From the NCBI GenBank assembly GCA_016302215.1, contig JAEDNZ010000009.1, positions 1 to 20,120 of the forward strand: DNA of 20,120 bases, written 5' to 3'. Made by a program: the position numbers and the translations under genes. This document shows positions 1 through 8,025 of the stretch, in pieces. The notes below the pieces were generated by a model. It searched no databases, was not told where the DNA came from, and saw nothing but the letters and a program-made list of their open reading frames with translations. Within the stretch, counting starts at the first letter, position 1; the number at the start of each line of letters is the position of its first letter. This stretch comes from Muribaculaceae bacterium (lineage in GTDB: Bacteria; Bacteroidota; Bacteroidia; Bacteroidales; Muribaculaceae).

Positions 1-34
1 CGAGAAAACGGCGGCCTATCGCGCGTATTATCTA

Positions 35-42
35 TATTTTTG
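35..42 (+). promoter_or_regulatory. Bacteroidetes -7 promoter element for the PUL operon
   Basis: The octamer TATTTTTG fits the Bacteroidetes sigma-ABfr -7 consensus TAnnTTTG and lies 53 nt before the first start codon of the locus. Transcription would begin near 47-50, giving a 5' leader of about 45 nt. No convincing TTTG -33 element is visible 19-21 nt upstream, so activation by a regulator encoded outside the window is plausible. Confidence 0.55.
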
Positions 43-95
43 CAGCATAATTTACCATTTTAAAATTTTTTTAACCCCAAAATCTTTTACCGACA

Positions 96-1583
96 ATGAT
101 AATGAACGTAAGATTATCAGTTCTCAGCGGACTATGCGCCCTGGCGCTTCTCGGTATGACGACGGCATGTGAAGACGACAAGGGCGATTGGCCCGTGGTC
201 GATGGTAATGCCCCGACAATAGCCCTCGAAGCCTCGCATATCCAATCAGAGGTGGGTCGCACCTTCCACATCAAAGGCAAAATCGCTGATGCCGACGGCA
301 TCAAGAGCATTAACCTGAAGTGTCCGGCGCTCTATCTCGACAAGACAATAGATATCATTGGTATCTATGAGGAACCCCTCAAGGAGTATGACCTTGACTA
401 CCAGTTTACCACCGAGACCAATGAGGTGGGCGACGCTTTTGTAGTGGAGGTGACCGTTATCGATGTGGCTGATAAGGCTACTACCGAGAAAGTGTCAATC
501 TCAATGGACGGCGACTTTGTGGCTCCCGTGTTTACTATCGCTCCTCCCGAGGAGATGACAGTGCTCATCAAGGAAAATCCCACTTTCGACGTTACATTTA
601 CCGTTACCGACAACCGTGGCCTGGCATCTGTCAAGGTGGCTATCGACGAGCTGTCTTACCTCAAAGAGGTGACCGAGTTTGCCGACCCCACTACCTACAC
701 CTTCCAGGAGACTCTCACCGTGCCTTCAGCTATGGCTACTTACGCCATGACAGTGACGGTGACTGACCTCGCCGGCAACAGCGTGGAGCGCCTCTCCAAG
801 ATTAATGTAAGCAATATGCCTGACTTCAGCAAGATGTGGCTCAGCGATGTGGAGACTGCCGCCGAACTCAATAGCGACGTCTTCGGTGTGCCGATGCTCA
901 TCGACCACGTGGGCGAATACCTCTATGATGCTCGCTACTACAATGCAGCCGCCGGCACCAAGATATTCTTTATCCCGCAGCGCACTGACTTCACGCCTAT
1001 CTGCTTCGGTCTTGACCCCAACGACAGCAACCGCCTCGTTTCTGACCCCGCTGTAGCTAAGCCCATCGTCCTTGACCAGGCAAATGTTTATTATCACTTC
1101 CGCTTCAACATCGCCACCGGCGACATCACCATCGACACCTACTCTGTAGAGGAGGCCATCGACCCGATACCTCACCCCTTCGGCTCGTATGAGATGGATA
1201 TCTGGGAGAACGGCAGCGAGTACGGCGAATTCTACTTCGGCTATATGACCGATAATCCTCGCTATGTGGATCGCTTCACCCAAGACCCCAACAACCCCCA
1301 CCGCTTCTGGCTCGACACGCCGCTGACGCTCGATGCCGGATACCGTATGGCATTCATCATCCACAACTATCATCAGGACGGCTGGTGGAACTACTGCACC
1401 TGGCGTGCCGACAACGAGGACGACCCCGAAGTCATCGGCTACTATGGCAACTTCACCAACCCCGCATGGACCGGCACTCGCGCCAAGGACCTCTGGATTA
1501 AGCCTACCGTGGCTGTCACCGGCAAATACAAACTGTATTTCGATGCTCACCTGAGCCGTGCCAAGCTTGTCCCCTATAACTAA
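96..1583 (+). CDS. Multidomain surface lipoprotein, probable glycan-binding protein of the PUL (SusE/F-like role)
   Basis: Predicted outer-membrane lipoprotein of 495 residues that probably binds the target glycan at the cell surface for the SusC/SusD pair downstream. A hydrophobic signal segment (about residues 7-22) ends at Cys25, followed by Glu-Asp-Asp-Lys, the acidic pattern that exports lipoproteins to the surface in Bacteroidetes. The lipobox is imperfect (Thr at -3). Residues of about 35-140 and 145-245 look like two beta-sandwich (Ig/cadherin-like) modules with DNRGLAS and DLAGN turns; from about 250 the chain is rich in Trp, Tyr and Gly (WWNYCTW near 430), as in SusE/SusF-type binding modules. 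No catalytic motif is visible. ATG at 102 is an alternative start. Only 29 nt separate it from the SusC gene, so they are probably cotranscribed. The binding function is inferred from position and architecture. Confidence 0.75.
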   Translation: MIMNVRLSVLSGLCALALLGMTTACEDDKGDWPVVDGNAPTIALEASHIQSEVGRTFHIKGKIADADGIKSINLKCPALYLDKTIDIIGIYEEPLKEYDLDYQFTTETNEVGDAFVVEVTVIDVADKATTEKVSISMDGDFVAPVFTIAPPEEMTVLIKENPTFDVTFTVTDNRGLASVKVAIDELSYLKEVTEFADPTTYTFQETLTVPSAMATYAMTVTVTDLAGNSVERLSKINVSNMPDFSKMWLSDVETAAELNSDVFGVPMLIDHVGEYLYDARYYNAAAGTKIFFIPQRTDFTPICFGLDPNDSNRLVSDPAVAKPIVLDQANVYYHFRFNIATGDITIDTYSVEEAIDPIPHPFGSYEMDIWENGSEYGEFYFGYMTDNPRYVDRFTQDPNNPHRFWLDTPLTLDAGYRMAFIIHNYHQDGWWNYCTWRADNEDDPEVIGYYGNFTNPAWTGTRAKDLWIKPTVAVTGKYKLYFDAHLSRAKLVPYN

Positions 1584-1612
1584 TCCACAGCACACTCACA
1601 ATACTCGAAACA

Positions 1613-4600
1613 ATGAAAAGACATATTCTTTCACTGATATTGATGGCGTTGCTCCCTCTTTGCGCCATCGCCCAAATCAATGTCAAAGGCACCGTCACCG
1701 GCGCCTCTGACGGAGAGCCCCTTATCGGATGTGTAGTGTCAGTCAAAGGCACCGCCATCAACGCTCTCACAGACATCGACGGCAACTACGTCCTCTCAAA
1801 TGTCGATGCCAACGCTACTCTCGCTTTCAACTATGTGGGCTATAAAGCTCAGGAGGTAGCCGTCAACTCGCGCACCACCATCGATGTGGTGATGCAGGAA
1901 AACACCAATCAGCTCGACGAGGTGGTAGTCGTGGGCTACGGCGTGGTCAAGAAAAGCGACCTCACCAGCTCTATATCTACCGTCAAAGGCGACCAAATCA
2001 CTGAGGTGACCACCGGCAACCCCATGGACGCTCTCCAGGGTAAAATCAGCGGTGTGCAAATCAGTAGTGGTGGTGGCCCGGGCACTGCTCCCAAGGTTAT
2101 CATCCGTGGTGTCACCACCGTCAACGGTAGCACGCCCCTCTACGTGGTAGATGGTGTGCCCATCGGTACGGACATCAACTTCCTCAACACCGGCGACATC
2201 GAGTCAATGGAGGTCCTCAAAGACGCTTCGGCTTCGGCTATCTATGGTACACGCGGTTCTAACGGTGTAATCCTTATCACCACCAAGAAGGGTGCCAAGG
2301 GCAAAGCCAAAATCTCGTTTAACGCTTCGGTAGGTATCCAGACCCTCGCCAAGCCCGCCATCGCCGGCGCCGGCGAGTATGAGCAGGCCTTCAAGACCCG
2401 CTACACCAACGACGGCCGCACCCCGCTGTGGAATAGCCCCAAATCCGGCTATGTAGATGGCGAAGGCACCGACTGGTGGGATACCGTGGTCAACAAGACT
2501 GCCCTTATCCAGAACTATCAGCTCGGCGTGTCGGGCGGCTCTGACAACTTTGTATATAACCTCAGTGTAGGTTACTTCCGCAACAACTCTCAGTTTGACT
2601 ACGGCTACTGGGATAAGCTCAACGTGCGTGTCAACACCGAATACACATTCAATAAGTATGTCAAGGCCGGTGTCGATCTCGCTCCGCGCACCGAGTCTTG
2701 GGACAACAGCCCCGGCGACTTCGGCTCTATCATGGCTATGGACCCCACCACACCCGTCTTCAAGCCCGAAGAAGAGTGGGAGCAGAACCCCTACAACAAC
2801 TACCAGCGCAGCTACAACAACTCTACCTGGAACCCCGCTGCCTCTATCGCTCGCAGCAACGGTCACTCGCGTGAGTTCGCTACCCTGCTCAACAGCTACC
2901 TGCAGATTACCCCCATCGACGGCCTCGTGCTCCGCACCCAGTTTGGTCTGAACGCTCGCTTCCGTCGCTCTGACGGCTACTCGCCTGACTTCTATATGGA
3001 TCAGCAGGAGCAGCAGACCTACAGCAACGTCAACCGCACCATGAACCAGTGGATTGACTGGAACTGGACCAACACCATCAACTACACCAAGACCTTCGCT
3101 CGCAAGCACAACCTCAACGCTATGGTCGGCTTCACCGCCGAGCGCTTTGCCGACTATTGGGTATATGCCGGCCGTGATGCCGTGCCCAACAACTCCGAGC
3201 CTCTCCACGAGGTGCACGCCGGCACGCAGAACCAGAGCGCCGATGGTAACACCTCTTACAGCACACTCGTGTCGTATCTCGCCCGCGCTATGTATAACTA
3301 TGACAACCGCTACTACCTGACCGCTTCAGTCCGCGTCGATGGCTCGTCAAAGTTTGCCAAGGGCAACAAATACGCTACCTTCCCCGCTGTATCAGGTGCA
3401 TGGCGCATCAGCGAAGAAGCCTTCATGAAGGACCAAGATATCGTCAACAACCTCAAGCTCCGCTTGGGTTGGGGTCGTGTAGGTAACCAGAACATTGATA
3501 GCTCGGCCTATCTGACACTCCTCGATAGCAAAGATGCCGTCATCGGCGGCGTGCGTGTCCCCGGTACTTCTATCTCTACCGTCGGCAACAACCTCCTCAA
3601 GTGGGAGACCGTAGAAGACTATGATGCCGGTATCGATGTGACGATGCTCGACTCGCGCTTGGACGCTACATTTGACATCTACAAGAAGAAGTCACACGAC
3701 ATGCTCTACAAGAAGCAAAACATCCTCGCTCTGGGTTACCCCAACTGGAACAGCGAAGTCACCATGAACATCGGTGAGATGGAAGCCTGGGGTTGGGAGC
3801 TCTCGCTCAACTGGCGCGACCGCGTGGGCGAATTCGGCTACAACGTAGGCGTAAACCTCGCTCATGTCAAGAGCAAGGCTGTCAAGCTCTCCGGCGACGG
3901 CCCCGTGTATTCACAGAGCTTCAACATGGACCAAATCATCCGCAACGAGGATGGTGGCGAGATCAGCCGCTTCTACGGCTATGTAGCTGACGGCATCTTC
4001 CAAAACTGGACCGAGGTATATTCTCACACCGACGAGCACGGCAACCTCGTGCAGCCCAACGCTCAGCCCGGTGACATCCGCTTCCTCGACCTCAATAACA
4101 ACGGCACCATCGACGATGGCGACAAGAAGTATATCGGTAACGCCTATCCCAAAATCACCCTCGGCGCTAACATCGGCCTCAACTGGCGTGAATGGGACTT
4201 CTCGGCTAACTTCTACGCTTCACTCGGCAACGACATCTTCAACACCACCAAGCGTCGCTACTCCGGCGCCGGCGGCGATAATGTGCTCATCGGCACTGTA
4301 GATGCTGCTTGGCATGGCGAAGGCACGTCTAATGACATCCCGCGCCTGTCAATCAACGACACCAACCAAAACTACAACCGCGTGTCGAGCTTCTACATCG
4401 AAGACGGCTCTTACCTGCGTTGCAAGATGATGCAGATAGGCTACACCCTGCCTAAGCACATCCTCCGCAACATGTCGCTGCGCCTCTTTGTTTCGGCTCA
4501 GAACCTCTTCACCATCACCAAGTACTCCGGTATGGACCCCGAACGACCCCTCAACGACGGTGGCTCTATCAGCACGGGTATTGACTGGACTTCGTACCCC

Positions 4601-4642
4601 AACCCGCGCACTTTCTTATTCGGTATTGACTTTAAATTCTAA
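1613..4642 (+). CDS. SusC/RagA-family TonB-dependent outer-membrane glycan transporter
   Basis: TonB-dependent beta-barrel that imports oligosaccharides across the outer membrane, energised by TonB-ExbBD and capped by its SusD partner. It has 1009 residues, normal for SusC proteins. A signal peptide (residues 1-20, cut after AIA before Gln21) is followed by a carboxypeptidase-D-like regulatory domain (about 24-98, with GEPLIGC and TDIDGNY motifs), the TonB-box/linker LDEVVVVGYG (101-110), and a plug domain (about 115-225) with typical SusC signatures IIRGV and LYVVDGVPI near 163-184 and ASAIYGTRGSNGVI further on. The rest is a 22-strand-type barrel ending in Phe (GIDFKF), as expected for an outer-membrane C-terminal strand. 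There is no N-terminal anti-sigma-interacting (STN) domain, so it is not obviously an ECF-sigma-signalling transporter. The SusD gene begins 23 nt after its stop. Family assignment is secure; substrate is not. Confidence 0.97.
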   Translation: MKRHILSLILMALLPLCAIAQINVKGTVTGASDGEPLIGCVVSVKGTAINALTDIDGNYVLSNVDANATLAFNYVGYKAQEVAVNSRTTIDVVMQENTNQLDEVVVVGYGVVKKSDLTSSISTVKGDQITEVTTGNPMDALQGKISGVQISSGGGPGTAPKVIIRGVTTVNGSTPLYVVDGVPIGTDINFLNTGDIESMEVLKDASASAIYGTRGSNGVILITTKKGAKGKAKISFNASVGIQTLAKPAIAGAGEYEQAFKTRYTNDGRTPLWNSPKSGYVDGEGTDWWDTVVNKTALIQNYQLGVSGGSDNFVYNLSVGYFRNNSQFDYGYWDKLNVRVNTEYTFNKYVKAGVDLAPRTESWDNSPGDFGSIMAMDPTTPVFKPEEEWEQNPYNNYQRSYNNSTWNPAASIARSNGHSREFATLLNSYLQITPIDGLVLRTQFGLNARFRRSDGYSPDFYMDQQEQQTYSNVNRTMNQWIDWNWTNTINYTKTFARKHNLNAMVGFTAERFADYWVYAGRDAVPNNSEPLHEVHAGTQNQSADGNTSYSTLVSYLARAMYNYDNRYYLTASVRVDGSSKFAKGNKYATFPAVSGAWRISEEAFMKDQDIVNNLKLRLGWGRVGNQNIDSSAYLTLLDSKDAVIGGVRVPGTSISTVGNNLLKWETVEDYDAGIDVTMLDSRLDATFDIYKKKSHDMLYKKQNILALGYPNWNSEVTMNIGEMEAWGWELSLNWRDRVGEFGYNVGVNLAHVKSKAVKLSGDGPVYSQSFNMDQIIRNEDGGEISRFYGYVADGIFQNWTEVYSHTDEHGNLVQPNAQPGDIRFLDLNNNGTIDDGDKKYIGNAYPKITLGANIGLNWREWDFSANFYASLGNDIFNTTKRRYSGAGGDNVLIGTVDAAWHGEGTSNDIPRLSINDTNQNYNRVSSFYIEDGSYLRCKMMQIGYTLPKHILRNMSLRLFVSAQNLFTITKYSGMDPERPLNDGGSISTGIDWTSYPNPRTFLFGIDFKF

Positions 4643-4665
4643 CCACGATAGATATCTCTCACACA

Positions 4666-6294
4666 ATGAAAAAATTGTATTTCATACCGTTGCTGCTCAT
4701 GGGCGCCATGACGCTGTCCTCGTGTGACGACTTCCTCGAAGAGGAGGTCCGCGGGCAGGAAAACCTCGACACCTACTTCCAGGGCGAGAACGACGTAGAA
4801 TCATTTATCCACGGTTGCTACAATGCCATCACCAACTATGACTGGTGGCAGGTAGAGCGCGTGTGGATCCTCTCGGATATGTGTACCGATGACTACTGGA
4901 TGGGCAACACCCAGCAAAATCAGGAAGAATACATATCTCTGGCTCACTATCAGGGCGTAGGCCAGTCAAACGGCTCTATCTCTGACTTCTGGCAGTATCG
5001 CTACAAAGGCATTCTCCGCTGCAACATCGCCTTGGACCGCATCCCCGATGTGCAGATGGACGAGACGCGCAAGGCCCGCTACATCGCCGAGGCCAAATTC
5101 CTCCGCGCTTACTTCTACTTTGAGCTGGTCAAGAACTTCGGCGGCGTGCCTTTGGTTGAAGGCTTTGTGATGCCCCACGAGGTCAGCGGCATACGTCGCT
5201 CCGGCGTTGAAGAATGCTACGCTTTCATCGCCAAAGACCTTGAGGAAGCTGCCGCCGCGCTGCCCACACGCAGCCAGCTCGCTGCCGATGAGATGGGTCG
5301 CGCCACCAGCGGCGCCGCGCTCGGCCTCTTAGGCAAGGTGCAGGTGTATAACGGCGAGTTTGACAAGGCCAAAGTCACCCTCAAGAAGGTCATCGACTCA
5401 GGGCAATATGCTCTGATGGACGACTTCGGCAAAGTGTGGAACATGGACTATGAGAACAATCAAGAGTCTCTCTTCGAGGTGCAGAACATCTACGATGAGA
5501 CCTATCGTCTGGGCGGCAGTATGGCCATCGTCAGCGGTAACCGTGGCGGCGGCGATATGGACGGCTGGGGATGGGGCGTGCCCACCGCTTACCTCGAGAA
5601 CTGCTTCATCGAGGCCGGCGACTACGAGCGCCTCAAATGGACTATCATCAAAAACGGTGCCACTGAAATCCCCGGTGAGAACAACTTCGACGAGCTCATC
5701 CAGATGCAAGGCAACCAAAACGGTGACGGCTCTTACTATGTAAGCCCCGAAATCAATAAGTCAGCTCGCGTAAGCCGCAAGCACTATCTGCCCGTGGCTC
5801 ATCGCCCCGGCAACTTCAACACCGCCCTGGTGCCCCTCAACTATATCATCCTCCGCTATGCCGACATCCTGCTACTCTATGCTGAGGCTTGCAACGAGAC
5901 CGGCGACGACGGCAATGCTCGCTCTGCCCTCAATCAGGTGCGCAAACGTGTGCACCTGCCCGAAGTCAACACCTCCGGCACCGCCCTGCGCAAGGATATC
6001 CGCACCGAGCGTCACCTCGAGCTCGCTACCGAGGCTCAGCGCCTCTATGATATCCGTCGCTGGACTGACGACAACGGCAAGAAGGTGGTGTGCAACCTCA
6101 TGGGCCCCGACGGCGCTTTCGTGAAGTGGAACACCAACGCCGCTACCGCCGATGCCTACGAGTGGGCCAACCAGAAAGAGGCTTCTGACAAGGGCCGCAC
6201 ATTCCAGGAAGGCCGCGACCTCGTGTTCCCCATACCTTTGTATGAAATCACCATGTCGCAAGGCGCTATCGAGCAAAATCCCGGTTGGAACTAA
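4666..6294 (+). CDS. SusD/RagB-family glycan-binding surface lipoprotein
   Basis: Partner lipoprotein that forms the lid of the SusC channel and helps capture the glycan. It has 542 residues. The signal sequence MKKLYFIPLLLMGAMTLSSC ends at lipidated Cys20, followed by Asp-Asp and an acidic stretch typical of surface-exposed lipoproteins. Typical SusD features are the early NLDTYFQ...DVESFIHGCYNAI helix, the RYIAEAKFLRAYFYFELVKNFGGVPL-type TPR block (roughly 145-165), ILLLYAEACNETGD with LNQVRKR (about 400-425), and the C-terminal FPIPLYEI...IEQNPGWN signature. It directly follows the transporter gene with the usual short spacing. A 91-nt gap with no visible terminator separates it from the GH30 gene. 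Assignment is secure; ligand is unknown. Confidence 0.97.
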   Translation: MKKLYFIPLLLMGAMTLSSCDDFLEEEVRGQENLDTYFQGENDVESFIHGCYNAITNYDWWQVERVWILSDMCTDDYWMGNTQQNQEEYISLAHYQGVGQSNGSISDFWQYRYKGILRCNIALDRIPDVQMDETRKARYIAEAKFLRAYFYFELVKNFGGVPLVEGFVMPHEVSGIRRSGVEECYAFIAKDLEEAAAALPTRSQLAADEMGRATSGAALGLLGKVQVYNGEFDKAKVTLKKVIDSGQYALMDDFGKVWNMDYENNQESLFEVQNIYDETYRLGGSMAIVSGNRGGGDMDGWGWGVPTAYLENCFIEAGDYERLKWTIIKNGATEIPGENNFDELIQMQGNQNGDGSYYVSPEINKSARVSRKHYLPVAHRPGNFNTALVPLNYIILRYADILLLYAEACNETGDDGNARSALNQVRKRVHLPEVNTSGTALRKDIRTERHLELATEAQRLYDIRRWTDDNGKKVVCNLMGPDGAFVKWNTNAATADAYEWANQKEASDKGRTFQEGRDLVFPIPLYEITMSQGAIEQNPGWN

Positions 6295-6385
6295 TCTAAA
6301 TCTTTAGTCAACATCTCTCATTCCCCTCTCTCCTCTCTATTTTATATCACTGCAATCACAATATCAATCTCATAAACAGACACTA

Positions 6386-7984
6386 ATGAAAAAGATTATA
6401 TATGCAGCATTGCTCACCGCTATGACCATGACGGCCTGCAGCGATAATGCCTACGATCCCGGCGAGCCGGCGCCGCCACAGCCCACCGCCGATAATGCCG
6501 TGGATAAAAATGTGACTATTGACATCACTGCCGTGCACCAGACCATGGCCGGCTTTGGCGCCTCTGACTGCTGGATGCCCGCTTGGATAGGCAAGTATTG
6601 GACCGGCTCGCGCGACGCCATCAGCGAGCTCCTCTTCTCGCAAGAGATTGTAGATGGTCAGCCCAAAGGTATAGGCCTGTCAATGTGGCGTGTCAACACC
6701 GGCGCCGGCTCGGCTGAGCAAGGCGATGACAGCGGCATCACCACCGTGGTGCGCCGTGCCGAGAGCTTTATGACTGCCGACGGCTCTCTCGATTGGGAGA
6801 AATGCCCCGGCCAGCGCTACTTCATGGAGCGCGCAAAGGCTATGGGCGTGGAGAAATTTGTGCTCTTCAGCAACAGCCCCCTCGTGCAGTACACCTACAA
6901 TGGTCAGGCTCGCAGCGACCGTGGCGGCAAATCCAACCTCAAGCCCGAGCACTATGGCGACTATGCCGAGTATCTGGCTCAGGTTGCCGCTCACTTCACC
7001 GCCGCCGGCTACAACATCACTCACATCTCGCCCATCAATGAGCCGCAATGGAGCTGGAACGGCACCGACCAGGAAGGCTCTGCCTGGACTCCCGATGAGT
7101 CTGCCAAGCTCTTCCGCGCTCTCGATGGCGCTCTCACGGCCCATGGCCTCTCTACCGATATCCTCGTGGGCGAGGCTGCCGATTGGAACTTCTTCTGCGG
7201 CGACAAGTCATGCGACTCGGGTAACACGCAGATACCCTCTCACTTCTATGAACCCGGCTCGTCAAGCTATATCGGCGACCTGCAGCACGTCAAGCCCCTC
7301 TTCTGCGGCCACAGCTACTGGACAGATACCGAATGGGAGTCAATGCGCAACACCCGCCGCGACGTGGCCTCTACTGCCGCTCAATACGGCCTCGAGGTAT
7401 GGCAGAGCGAGTGGTGTATGCTCGGCGACGGCCACAACAAGGACGAATATGCCGGCCATGACGTTTGCTCTGATATGGACCGCGCTATCTATATGACCAA
7501 GGTGATGCACAACGATATCACCGTGGGCAATGTCACCTCTTGGTGCTACTGGGTGGCTATGGATTATCGCCAGGTCAACAACCGCTACCTGCTCGTGTAT
7601 CTCACTCCGGCCGGTGGCAGCGATGGCGATGTCTTTGCCGGTGACGGCACCTACGCTCCGGCTGCCAACCTCTGGGCTATGGGCAACTTTAGCCTCTTTG
7701 TGCGCCCGGGCTTCAAGCGCGTAGATCTCAACCTCACCGAGAGCTGCAACTTCTTCGGCTCGGCTTACATCTCGCCTGACGGCAAGCGTGTAGTGGCTGT
7801 ATATACCAACGTGGGCAACAAGCCCGTGCGCCTCATCGAGACACACACCGGCTTTGGTGCTGCCGCATCGGTGCGCACTTACACCACCTCTGTTGATAAG
7901 CAGCTCAAAGAGGCCGTTGTGGCTCAGGGCGAGAGCGTAGTGCTTGACGCCAAGAGTGTCACCACCGTGGTCTATGACCTCTAA
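6386..7984 (+). CDS. GH30-family endo-glycosidase lipoprotein (beta-1,6-galactanase-like)
   Basis: Retaining glycoside hydrolase of family GH30, predicted to cut a beta-linked polysaccharide at the cell surface. It has 532 residues with a lipoprotein signal ending at Cys18 (MTAC) followed by Ser-Asp-Asn, then a Pro-rich linker (about 25-40). The (beta/alpha)8 domain starts at the GFGAS motif near residue 53; KGIGLSMWRVN...GAGS follows. The general acid/base is Glu219 in the NEPQW motif (218-222) and the nucleophile is Glu342 in VWQSEW (338-343), both intact. A C-terminal beta domain ends at VTTVVYDL. The GLSMWRVN and WQSEW motifs resemble the Glyco_hydr_30_2 branch that includes fungal endo-beta-1,6-galactanase. 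Alternatives within GH30 are beta-1,6-glucanase or a xylan-active enzyme. The assignment to family is strong, the specificity is inference. It is paralogous to the GH30 at 10655. Confidence 0.9.
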   Translation: MKKIIYAALLTAMTMTACSDNAYDPGEPAPPQPTADNAVDKNVTIDITAVHQTMAGFGASDCWMPAWIGKYWTGSRDAISELLFSQEIVDGQPKGIGLSMWRVNTGAGSAEQGDDSGITTVVRRAESFMTADGSLDWEKCPGQRYFMERAKAMGVEKFVLFSNSPLVQYTYNGQARSDRGGKSNLKPEHYGDYAEYLAQVAAHFTAAGYNITHISPINEPQWSWNGTDQEGSAWTPDESAKLFRALDGALTAHGLSTDILVGEAADWNFFCGDKSCDSGNTQIPSHFYEPGSSSYIGDLQHVKPLFCGHSYWTDTEWESMRNTRRDVASTAAQYGLEVWQSEWCMLGDGHNKDEYAGHDVCSDMDRAIYMTKVMHNDITVGNVTSWCYWVAMDYRQVNNRYLLVYLTPAGGSDGDVFAGDGTYAPAANLWAMGNFSLFVRPGFKRVDLNLTESCNFFGSAYISPDGKRVVAVYTNVGNKPVRLIETHTGFGAAASVRTYTTSVDKQLKEAVVAQGESVVLDAKSVTTVVYDL

Positions 7985-8025
7985 TCTTTCACCGCGTAGT
8001 AAACACTATCCTTTCAGTTCTGATA

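Noticed and set aside
726..1595. Long - strand open frame opposite the first lipoprotein gene (and similar long frames opposite the SusC, SusD, GH30 and GH2 genes)
   Set aside because: These mirror GC-rich codon bias of the true + strand genes; they lack signal peptides, recognisable motifs or sensible spacing.
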